Below, in pieces: positions 5,159 to 11,607 of a stretch of DNA of 11,607 bases. The stretch is from Spirochaetia bacterium (lineage in GTDB: Bacteria; Spirochaetota; Spirochaetia; Treponematales; Breznakiellaceae). The stretch is from positions 1 to 11,607 of the forward strand of contig BOAU01000067.1 of the NCBI GenBank assembly GCA_026002025.1. Direction: 5' to 3'. Positions within the stretch are counted from its first letter, which is position 1. Each line of letters opens with the position of its first letter. Position numbers and translations under genes: made by a program. Under the pieces are notes generated by a model. The model had not been told where the DNA came from. It did not search any database and saw only the letters and a program-made list of their open reading frames with translations.

Positions 5159-5966
5159 GGAACGCCCCTCGGCGGTTGAAGAAGATTGCTGCCCGGCCTG
5201 CGCCGCGGCCCACGGTCATAGGGCCGCCGCTCAGAGCCATGCGCCTGCTGCCGGCTGCGGCTGCTGCGATGATGACGACGATTGCTGCGGTACAAATGAC
5301 CATGACAACGAAGGCCGCATTATTCACATAGGCTCCTACAGTCTGCCCGTAAAACGGATCGTTGTTTTCGGCGCGGCCCTGGGGCTCTGGATAATAGGCT
5401 TCCTGTTGATGGAATTTGGCCCGGCGGCGGGTTATTGGCGATTTTTCCCGCTTATTCCGCTGGCCGCGTCCTACGCACTGGCGGGGCTGCCCGTTCTGCG
5501 CCGCGCCTTCCGCAATATCAGACGAGGGCGGGCGCTGGATGAAAATTTCCTCATGTCCATCGCCACCATCGGGGCCTTTGCCATCGGTGAATGGGAGGAG
5601 GCCGTGGGGGTCATGATCTTCTATATGATTGGGGAGATGATTCAGGAGGCTGCGGTTGACCGTTCCCGTTCCTCCATCAATGCGCTTCTGGCGCTCAAGC
5701 CTGATACCGCGCGGGTGCAAACCGGGGGCGAATGGGTGGAGAGCCCCGCCGCCGAAGTAAGCCCCGGTACATTGGTGCTGGTCCGCCCCGGTGAACGGAT
5801 ACCCCTGGACGGCGTCGTGGTTGAAGGCTCAGGCTCGGTGGACGCATCCATGCTCACCGGGGAATCCCGGCCGGTCCCGGTCGCCCCCGATACGGAAGTG
5901 CGATCCGGTACCCTGTCGGTGGACGGCGTCCTCGTGATACGGACCACGGCGACCGCAGCCTCCTGA
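5145..5966 (+). pseudogene. P1B-type heavy-metal-transporting ATPase, N-terminal part, truncated by the fold-back
   Basis: Start ATG 5145 has AGGAG 9 bases upstream and lies inside the end of the sensor gene. Genuine sequence runs to 5951 (about 269 residues); the last codons to the TGA at 5964-5966 come from the inverted copy. Residues 1-54 form a Cys/His/Asp-rich tail (C15, C16, C19, H23, H25, H32, C38, C40, C41, five Asp at 42-46, C47, C48, H53) where relatives usually carry a ferredoxin-like GMxCxxC domain. Membrane segments lie at about 70-92, 98-118 and 134-165. The actuator domain follows with TGES at 238-241. The ion-binding CPC helix, the DKTGT phosphorylation site and the ATP-binding domain are all missing. 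Intact relatives are about 650-750 residues long and export Zn, Cd or Pb. Truncation is most likely by artefact, so the native gene may be whole. Confidence 0.88.
5657..5951 (+). other. Unique central spacer (loop) of the palindrome
   Basis: This is the only 295 bases present once. On the plus strand it continues the metal-ATPase frame without a break (from Asp172 through the actuator domain with TGES at residues 238-241). It is therefore contiguous with the left arm. Read on the minus strand it gives a nonsense tail to the right-arm copy of the ATPase. The fold-back joint is its right edge at 5951/5952. Confidence 0.93.
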
Positions 5967-6463
5967 ATCATCTCCCCAATCATATAGAAGATCATGACCC
6001 CCACGGCCTCCTCCCATTCACCGATGGCAAAGGCCCCGATGGTGGCGATGGACATGAGGAAATTTTCATCCAGCGCCCGCCCTCGTCTGATATTGCGGAA
6101 GGCGCGGCGCAGAACGGGCAGCCCCGCCAGTGCGTAGGACGCGGCCAGCGGAATAAGCGGGAAAAATCGCCAATAACCCGCCGCCGGGCCAAATTCCATC
6201 AACAGGAAGCCTATTATCCAGAGCCCCAGGGCCGCGCCGAAAACAACGATCCGTTTTACGGGCAGACTGTAGGAGCCTATGTGAATAATGCGGCCTTCGT
6301 TGTCATGGTCATTTGTACCGCAGCAATCGTCGTCATCATCGCAGCAGCCGCAGCCGGCAGCAGGCGCATGGCTCTGAGCGGCGGCCCTATGACCGTGGGC
6401 CGCGGCGCAGGCCGGGCAGCAATCTTCTTCAACCGCCGAGGGGCGTTCCTTAAGCATTTCCAT
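5952..6463 (-). pseudogene. Inverted copy of the metal ATPase N-terminus, cut after residue 170-171
   Basis: Mirror of 5145-5656. It carries the same Cys/His tail and three to four membrane segments but ends at the spacer. The open frame runs on to 5642, yet everything after V171 is the antisense of the ATPase actuator region and is not a real protein end. No actuator, phosphorylation or ATP-binding domain is left. Confidence 0.88.
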
Positions 6464-6815
6464 GTTCGTGTTCTCCTAAATGTTCACGGGCATATTTGAC
6501 GATTGAATTGACATGATCGTCATCCAATGAATAGTAGATAATCCGGCCGTCCCGCCGGGCCTTGACCAGGCGTACCCGTTTAAGCCCCGCAAGGTGATGG
6601 CTGACCGAGGACACGCTGGCCCCGATGGTCACCGAAAGGTCAAAAACGCAGAGTTCCCCCATGCCCAGGGCGTAAAGTATCTTGAGCCGGGTGGGGTCGG
6701 TCAGGACCTTGAAGAATTCACCCAGATCGTTGAGCTCCTCCTGGGGTGGAAGGCTTTCCATAGCATGGTCAACATCATCCTGATGAAAAACCAAAATGGC
6801 ATTCGATTTACCCAT
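6450..6815 (-). CDS. ArsR/SmtB-family repressor (inverted copy)
   Basis: Identical mirror of the sensor gene at 4793-5158, with the same ribosome site, operators and promoter. It should not be counted as a second locus unless the duplication is proven in native DNA. Confidence 0.9.
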   Translation of the reverse strand: MGKSNAILVFHQDDVDHAMESLPPQEELNDLGEFFKVLTDPTRLKILYALGMGELCVFDLSVTIGASVSSVSHHLAGLKRVRLVKARRDGRIIYYSLDDDHVNSIVKYAREHLGEHEHGNA

Positions 6816-6831
6816 ATCATCCTCCATTACC

Positions 6832-6861
6832 TGAATGATTGAATAATTGAACAATCATTCA
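6832..6861 (-). promoter_or_regulatory. Inner ArsR-type operator (inverted copy)
   Basis: Mirror of 4747-4776, with the same perfect 10-bp inverted repeat. Confidence 0.7.
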
Positions 6862-6873
6862 AATGATAAGGTA

Positions 6874-6902
6874 AATATAACCTCGAATAAATTTTTTGTC
6901 AA
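6874..6902 (-). promoter_or_regulatory. Promoter of the sensor operon (inverted copy)
   Basis: Mirror of 4706-4734: TTGACA, 17 bases, TATATT on the minus strand. Confidence 0.75.
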
Positions 6903-6914
6903 TAGTTGAATGGA

Positions 6915-6934
6915 TGAACAAGCATTCAAATGAT
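6915..6934 (-). promoter_or_regulatory. Outer ArsR-type operator (inverted copy)
   Basis: Mirror of 4674-4693. Confidence 0.55.
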
Positions 6935-6961
6935 GATTTTTTTACCCTGCCACTGGACCAG

Positions 6962-6990
6962 TTGATCCTTTAAAATATACGGCATATGAT
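6962..6990 (+). promoter_or_regulatory. Promoter of the MATE-kinase unit (inverted copy)
   Basis: TTGATC at 6962-6967, 17 bases, TATGAT at 6985-6990; mirror of 4618-4646. Confidence 0.58.
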
Positions 6991-7022
6991 AGGCAAGTTA
7001 AAAAAGTTTCAAGGAGATAACA

Positions 7023-8441
7023 TTGTCTGATTCCGTTTCTGCAAAACAAACCGATGCCGCCAGCCGCCTGGGCACTGAGCCCGTCGGAAAGCTGCTGCTC
7101 CGCTTTTCCATTCCGGCCATATCCGGGATGCTGGTCAACGCCCTCTACAACGTGGTGGACCGGATCTTCGTGGGCCGGGGGGTAAACGAGGTGGCCCTGG
7201 GGGGCCTTTCCCTGGTACTGCCCCTGATGACCATCAGCATGGCCTTTGCCATGCTCTTTGGGATCGGGTCGGCAAACATGATCTCCATGCGGCTCGGCCA
7301 GGGCCGCCAGGAAGAAGCGGAAAACGCCCTGAACCACTGCTTCTGCCTGCTGCTGCTCATGGGAATTATCTTTATGGCGGCAGGGCTTGTCTTTATGGAG
7401 CCCCTCCTTTCCGTGCTGGGCGCCCAGGAAGGGAGCGAGGCCCTCAGCTATTCACGGGATTATTTTCGGATCATCCTTTACGGATCGATTTTTTCCATGG
7501 TGGGCTTCGGTTTTTCCCACTGCACCCGCGCCCAGGGCTTTCCCAACATCACCATGATCAGCATGTTCATCGGCGCGGGGCTGAACATGCTCCTGGACCC
7601 CCTGTTCATCTTTGTGTTTGACTGGGGTGTCGAAGGGGCCGCCTGGGCAACGATCATTTCCCAGCTCGCCTCGTTAATCTGGATACTGGCTTTCAGTTTT
7701 GGGAAACAGCCGGTGATCAAGCTGCGGCTCAAGACCTTCAAGCCTTCCCTGGGGATCATCGGACAAATCATAGCCTTTGGCTCGGCGCAGTTCATTCTGC
7801 AATTCATCATGTCCGGGGTGCAGCTCCTCTACAACACCAGCATGGGCTGGTACGGCGCGGATGCCCTGGGGGTTGCCAACGGCGGGGACATCGCCCTGTC
7901 GGGGATGAACATCGTGGGCTCCATCTCTATGCTGATCCTGATGCCGGTCTTCGGCATCAACCAGGGAGCCCAGCCGATCCTGGGTTACAACTACGGGGCG
8001 AAAAAATATCACCGAGTACTCAAGGCCTACCTGGGGGCCATCACGGCGGCCACCGCGATCTGCACCCTGGGCTTCGCAATCGGAGAACTCTTCCCCGATT
8101 TCCTGATCAGCATCTTCGCCCCCGATGGCAGCGAGGCCCTCCTTAAGTTTGCGCCATGGGCCATGCGGGTGATGATGATCATGCTGCCCCTGAACGGCTT
8201 CCAGATCGTGTCCACCAATATGTATGTGGTTACCGGGCGGCCCAAAGTTTCAATCTTTCTGTCAATGCTCAGGCAGTTTATAGTGCTGATCCCCTGTATA
8301 CTGATCTTCGGAAAAATCTGGGGGCTCCACGGGGTAATTGCAGCCGCGCCGGTGGCGGACGGCTTTGCAATTTTGCTTACCGGGATTATGATCTTCTTTG
8401 AACTGAAAAGACTACGGGCCATGGCATCAGTAGATGCCTAA
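7023..8441 (+). CDS. MATE family efflux transporter (inverted copy)
   Basis: Identical mirror of 3167-4585 and complete. The TTG start at 7023 is preceded by AAGGAG at 7011-7016. Followed after 41 bases by the kinase copy. Confidence 0.91.
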   Translation: MSDSVSAKQTDAASRLGTEPVGKLLLRFSIPAISGMLVNALYNVVDRIFVGRGVNEVALGGLSLVLPLMTISMAFAMLFGIGSANMISMRLGQGRQEEAENALNHCFCLLLLMGIIFMAAGLVFMEPLLSVLGAQEGSEALSYSRDYFRIILYGSIFSMVGFGFSHCTRAQGFPNITMISMFIGAGLNMLLDPLFIFVFDWGVEGAAWATIISQLASLIWILAFSFGKQPVIKLRLKTFKPSLGIIGQIIAFGSAQFILQFIMSGVQLLYNTSMGWYGADALGVANGGDIALSGMNIVGSISMLILMPVFGINQGAQPILGYNYGAKKYHRVLKAYLGAITAATAICTLGFAIGELFPDFLISIFAPDGSEALLKFAPWAMRVMMIMLPLNGFQIVSTNMYVVTGRPKVSIFLSMLRQFIVLIPCILIFGKIWGLHGVIAAAPVADGFAILLTGIMIFFELKRLRAMASVDA

Positions 8442-8482
8442 GTAAAGTGGAAACCGCATAAATACAGAGGAGTTATATTATT

Positions 8483-9040
8483 ATGGACAAGAAACCTTAC
8501 ATCATCGGTTTTGCGGGGGGCACCTGCAGCGGAAAATCCTTTGCCGCAGAAAAACTGAAGGCCGCCCTCGCGCCCCGCACGGTAACGGTGATAAACATGG
8601 ACACCTACTTCATGAATCCCCCGGCCAGGACCATCGCCCCCATAACGGGGATCGAATACGTTGAACACAACCACCCAGACGGCATGCGGCTGGAGGAACT
8701 CTACGCCGCCTTTGAAGAGGCGATAAACGCAAAGCCTGACTTTGTTATCATCGACGGGCTCTTTGCCTTTCATCTTGAGAAGATCCGCAAACGGCTGGAC
8801 CTTAAAGTTTTCGTGGATCTTAAAAGCGATGAACGGCTGGTCCGCCGTATCCGCCGTCACACCCAGCGGGGCCAAAGCTTTGACGAAGTAGTAAACCGCT
8901 ATCTGGATACGGTGCGCTACCGCCACGATGAACTGGTGGAACCAACCCGCTGGCACGCGGACATTGTGCTGAACGGCCTTTTCGACAACCCCGACAACAG
9001 GGGTTTAGCAATACTGTTGGGCTACTTAAAGTCGCTGTAG
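8483..9040 (+). CDS. Uridine kinase-like P-loop kinase (inverted copy)
   Basis: Identical mirror of 2568-3125 and complete. GAGGAG at 8467-8472 lies 10 bases before the ATG. Confidence 0.83.
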   Translation: MDKKPYIIGFAGGTCSGKSFAAEKLKAALAPRTVTVINMDTYFMNPPARTIAPITGIEYVEHNHPDGMRLEELYAAFEEAINAKPDFVIIDGLFAFHLEKIRKRLDLKVFVDLKSDERLVRRIRRHTQRGQSFDEVVNRYLDTVRYRHDELVEPTRWHADIVLNGLFDNPDNRGLAILLGYLKSL

Positions 9041-9042
9041 TA

Positions 9043-9951
9043 TTACTGCGGAAGATCGGCGTGGGCCTTTTCCCATTCGTGGATAAACTGTAAGGCGTAC
9101 TGCTGAATACCCTCAAACCAGGTGTCGATGAAGGCGGCAAGGTCAAGGCCCACGTAACGGTAGTGCCAGCTTTCCCAGCGGTAACCGGTGACATCCTCGT
9201 AGCCGTCGGGGAATGAAATGGACCAACCGAAGCGGCTCCCGTTGGCTGCCATCCAGCGGCCCGCTTTTGTTTCCGCAAAGCTGTCGTCGATGGAACCGAA
9301 GTCCACCACGAGCCCGGTCTGGTGCTGACTGTGGCCCGGCCGCGCCGATTCCCGATCCGCCGCTTCCTGCCCCATTTCCTTAACAACGCGGCCGTACACC
9401 TCCACCTGGTAATCGTAGGACCGGTAACTGGAAGAGGCAATCAAGGTGACCCCATCGGCCTTTGCAGCGGCGGCCATTTCCTCAAGGGCAGTTGCAGCGG
9501 CGCTGCGGAGCATGAGCCCCCGCCTCCCAATCTGAAAGGAACCGCCGCCTTTTAGTTCAACAAGGTCATCCGGTTCGTAGCCTTCGGGAAGGGTGTGCTG
9601 TTTATCCACCAGTATCCGTAAAAAAGGGTCCCCCTCAAGGCAGGCCCAAAGGTCCAGGATAAAGGCGGGACTTTCCGCTGCGGCATTTTCCAGTTTCTGT
9701 GAAAGCCCAGGCGGGATTCCCGCGGCGATAAGAACATCCGCCACAATTTTTTTAAATTCACCGGCGTCATTCCCACCGCCGCCCGGCAAATCAGGGTCCG
9801 TACTTAATTCGGCAATGACATCCGCAAGCTCAGGCTGCGCCCGGGGAGTCTGCAGAAGGTTTTTGAGCAGGGGGAGCTTGGAACAGCCGGCAAGAATTAC
9901 CGCCGCCGCAATGATCAGCAATACAGGAAAAAATCGTTTTGAAAATTTCAC
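9043..9951 (-). CDS. VanY-type D,D-carboxypeptidase lipoprotein (inverted copy)
   Basis: Identical mirror of 1657-2565 and complete, with the lipobox and all zinc ligands unchanged. Overlaps the ogt copy by 4 bases. Confidence 0.88.
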   Translation of the reverse strand: MKFSKRFFPVLLIIAAAVILAGCSKLPLLKNLLQTPRAQPELADVIAELSTDPDLPGGGGNDAGEFKKIVADVLIAAGIPPGLSQKLENAAAESPAFILDLWACLEGDPFLRILVDKQHTLPEGYEPDDLVELKGGGSFQIGRRGLMLRSAAATALEEMAAAAKADGVTLIASSSYRSYDYQVEVYGRVVKEMGQEAADRESARPGHSQHQTGLVVDFGSIDDSFAETKAGRWMAANGSRFGWSISFPDGYEDVTGYRWESWHYRYVGLDLAAFIDTWFEGIQQYALQFIHEWEKAHADLPQ

Positions 9952-10445
9952 CTGTACCCCTCAAGCTTCAGCAAATATTCCTTCTTATCGAGGCCCCCTG
10001 CGTAGCCGGTCAAACTTTTATCGGCCCCCACCACCCGGTGGCAGGGAATCACCAGGGAAATGGGATTATGCCCAACCGCGCCGCCAACCGCCTGCGCCGA
10101 CATTGAAGCTGTGTTCTGCTTATGGGCAAGCTGTTTTGCAATCTCACCATAGGTACTAACTTTTCCGTAAGGAATCTGCAAAAGAATTTCCCATACCGCA
10201 TTTTGAAAGGCGGTCCCCTGCGGATTAACGGGAAAATCAATAGGGGGCTGCTTACCCTCGAAGTAGGCTCCCAGCCAGGCCCGCAGCGCCGCAAAAACCG
10301 GGTAATCGGGCTTGTTGCTCCAGGCATCCGTCTTGGCCGGATAATACTTCTGTCCCACGAACCAGAGCCCGGTAAGGGCCTCGCCCTCAGCCGCGGCGGT
10401 CATTGGCCCCAAAGGGGTATCAAGGGAACAGGTATAGGTGAACAT
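9948..10445 (-). CDS. ogt: Methylated-DNA-[protein]-cysteine S-methyltransferase (inverted copy)
   Basis: Identical mirror of 1163-1660 and complete, with the PCHRV active site intact. Confidence 0.93.
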   Translation of the reverse strand: MFTYTCSLDTPLGPMTAAAEGEALTGLWFVGQKYYPAKTDAWSNKPDYPVFAALRAWLGAYFEGKQPPIDFPVNPQGTAFQNAVWEILLQIPYGKVSTYGEIAKQLAHKQNTASMSAQAVGGAVGHNPISLVIPCHRVVGADKSLTGYAGGLDKKEYLLKLEGYR

Positions 10446-10487
10446 AAGAGGGCCTCCTCTGGTCATTATAGATAAGAAGAAAACAAA

Positions 10488-10516
10488 GTTAAAGGTCACG
10501 ATTTGTGATCTTTAAC
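10488..10516. promoter_or_regulatory. Imperfect 29-bp palindrome (inverted copy)
   Basis: Mirror of 1092-1120. Confidence 0.48.
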
Positions 10517-10536
10517 CGGGACTCACGGGGAAAAAC

Positions 10537-10563
10537 TTTGAGGTCACAAATTGTGACCTCAAA
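10537..10563. promoter_or_regulatory. Perfect 27-bp palindrome (inverted copy)
   Basis: Mirror of 1045-1071. In this orientation its minus-frame partner is easy to read: the codons spell T-L-R-S-Q-I-V-T-S-K, echoing the ORF6N internal motif. Confidence 0.58.
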
Positions 10564-10643
10564 AAATATGACAAATGTCATGTTTTTAGCGCTTTTTAGT
10601 GTATTTTTTTACCAAGAGTGTATCATATGCAGTGGAGGAAATT

Positions 10644-11156
10644 ATGGACGAAGCACTACCCATCCCCAGTATGATCCACGAAATTCGCGGGTGTAAAGTG
10701 ATGCTTGACAGCGACCTGGCGCAGCTGTATCAGGTTGGAACCAAAGTCTTAAATCAGGCGGTAAAACGCAATATGGAGCGGTTTCCGCAGGATTTCATGT
10801 TTCAATTGAATACGGAAGAATGGGAATCTTTAAGGTCACAATTTGTGACCTTTAGCCGGGATTCACGAAAGTATAAACCTTACGCTTTTACCGAACACGG
10901 CATTCTGATGCTGTCCAGCGTTTTGAAAAGCGAGATTGCAATTGATGTAAACATCAAAATCATGCGCGTTTTTGTGCAAATGCGTCAGTATGCGCTCGCG
11001 CAGACCGGCACAAACGAACAAATTCTGGAATTGCGCAAACTGCTGCTCTTATACATCGAACGCAACGACAAACGGGTGGATGACATTATCAGGGCGCTGA
11101 ACGGCTTTATCGCCAGTCCGCCGCCCCCGACAAAACCAATCGGCTTTAGGCCTTAA
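10644..11156 (+). CDS. ORF6N-domain protein (inverted copy)
   Basis: Identical mirror of 452-964 and complete. GGAGG at 10634-10638 lies 5 bases before the ATG at 10644. The coding palindrome is at 10832-10852. Confidence 0.86.
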   Translation: MDEALPIPSMIHEIRGCKVMLDSDLAQLYQVGTKVLNQAVKRNMERFPQDFMFQLNTEEWESLRSQFVTFSRDSRKYKPYAFTEHGILMLSSVLKSEIAIDVNIKIMRVFVQMRQYALAQTGTNEQILELRKLLLLYIERNDKRVDDIIRALNGFIASPPPPTKPIGFRP

Positions 11157-11166
11157 CTTTTTTCGG

Positions 11167-11607
11167 CTATTCCACCGCCGCTACTATCGCCCCGCTCTTG
11201 GGGTCCGGCTTTTCCTTTCCCTTCATGACCATGTTGACCAGCGCCCCGGAGGGTAGTTTTTCCACCGTCTGCTGAGTGCCCGCCGCCAAAATCAAGCCTT
11301 TCGCGGAACAGCCGTAACGCCCATACCGGCCCGGCGGCACCGGGAAGGCATCGGAGATGATTCGCACGGGCAGCCCGGCGGATGGCGTCACCGGTTTCGC
11401 ATCAACTGCCTTTTCTGCAGGATGACCGCCTGGCCCGGATGTACCCGCAAACAGAAAACTCAAGACCGCCCGCTCCTTGGGGATACCCGCTGCGGAGGAA
11501 AGTCTCTGTAATGCGGCGGGGGCGTCAAGCGTATCAAAATTAAAGTGGCACCATTTTGCGTGGAGCCCGCCGGGAAGGGGGCAGGCGTTAGCGTGGGGAC
11601 AGGGGGA
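11167..11607 (-). CDS. Rsm22-family protein, C-terminal part (inverted copy, 5' truncated by window edge)
   Basis: Identical mirror of 1-441. It is cut at the very same base as the left copy, as expected when both window ends are the same genomic point. Confidence 0.76.
   Translation of the reverse strand, partial: SPCPHANACPLPGGLHAKWCHFNFDTLDAPAALQRLSSAAGIPKERAVLSFLFAGTSGPGGHPAEKAVDAKPVTPSAGLPVRIISDAFPVPPGRYGRYGCSAKGLILAAGTQQTVEKLPSGALVNMVMKGKEKPDPKSGAIVAAVE

Larger units (their letters stand above)
1..5656 (+). repeat. Left arm of giant inverted repeat
   Basis: This 5,656-base arm is repeated as its reverse complement at 5952-11607. The predicted proteins of the two arms are identical pair by pair, and the intergenic regions I compared base by base match too. 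The inner boundary is sharp: base 5656 (t) still pairs with 5952 (a), while base 5657 (t) no longer matches the complement of 5951 (g). The outer boundary is the window edge itself. Because the reading through 1-5951 is coherent, this arm plus the central spacer is taken as the native orientation. Complete identity over more than 5 kb means either a very recent event or an in vitro or assembly artefact. Confidence 0.97.
5952..11607 (-). repeat. Right arm of giant inverted repeat (fold-back copy)
   Basis: Reverse-complement copy of 1-5656. It contains mirrored copies of all genes of the left arm, including the same Rsm22-like gene cut at the far end. No mobile-element gene, direct target duplication or unique flank lies beside it. 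This speaks for a fold-back chimera or palindromic contig rather than a transposition product. A real head-to-head duplication remains possible. Confidence 0.95.

Noticed and set aside
5642..5951. Minus-strand C-terminal extension of the right-arm ATPase copy
   Set aside because: After V171 it is the antisense of the actuator-domain coding sequence. It has no family similarity to an ATPase and is produced only by the fold-back.
1..11607. Hairpin-telomere replication intermediate or inverted dimer of a linear replicon, as in Borrelia
   Set aside because: Such a joint would be a palindrome without a long unique loop. Here the centre has 295 unpaired bases and interrupts a gene, and no telomere resolvase or replication gene is present.
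1..11607. Composite transposon with long terminal inverted repeats
   Set aside because: No transposase gene or target-site duplication can be seen, and the 'cargo' between the arms is only an internal piece of the ATPase gene.

Overview
The window is one 5.95 kb locus followed by its own mirror image. Bases 1-5656 and 5952-11607 are inverted copies of each other around a unique 295-base centre (5657-5951). Position x on the plus strand pairs with 11608-x on the minus strand. Every predicted protein in the left arm has an identical partner in the right arm, and I saw no mismatch in the intergenic stretches I compared by eye. The mirror starts and stops exactly at the window ends, in mid-gene. 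The plus-strand reading of 1-5951 is coherent throughout, so I take it as the native locus and 5952-11607 as the folded-back copy. Real gene content is therefore eight genes, not sixteen. The simplest explanation is a fold-back chimera from whole-genome amplification, library making or assembly. A true inverted duplication cannot be excluded from sequence alone.

Organism: a moderately high-GC bacterium. A bacterial Rsm22-type protein, an ORF6N-domain protein, a lipoprotein VanY-like peptidase and a MepA-like MATE pump together remind me of gut treponemes (Spirochaetota, for example from termite guts). This is a low-to-moderate confidence impression, not a proof.

Layout of the native locus: (1) the C-terminal end of an Rsm22-family protein (1-441, +), cut by the window edge; (2) a converging ORF6N-domain gene (452-964, -); (3) a 198-base AT-rich divergent intergenic region with three palindromes, two of which share their core with a palindrome inside the ORF6N coding sequence; (4) ogt, a DNA alkyltransferase (1163-1660, +), overlapping by 4 bases a VanY-type D,D-carboxypeptidase lipoprotein (1657-2565, +); (5) a converging pair read leftward, a MATE efflux pump (3167-4585, -) followed by a uridine-kinase-like P-loop kinase (2568-3125, -); (6) a 207-base divergent regulatory region with a strong promoter flanked by two ArsR-type operators; (7) an ArsR/SmtB/CadC-type metal sensor (4793-5158, +) overlapping a P1B-type metal ATPase (from 5145, +), which is broken at the fold-back point after its TGES motif.

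How the genes work together: the sensor and ATPase form a classic autoregulated soft-metal (Zn/Cd/Pb) efflux operon. The divergent MATE pump has its own promoter, and the outer operator lies between the two promoters. Ogt and VanY are translationally coupled but have no obvious functional link. No transposase, integrase, tRNA, rRNA, CRISPR array or replication gene is visible.
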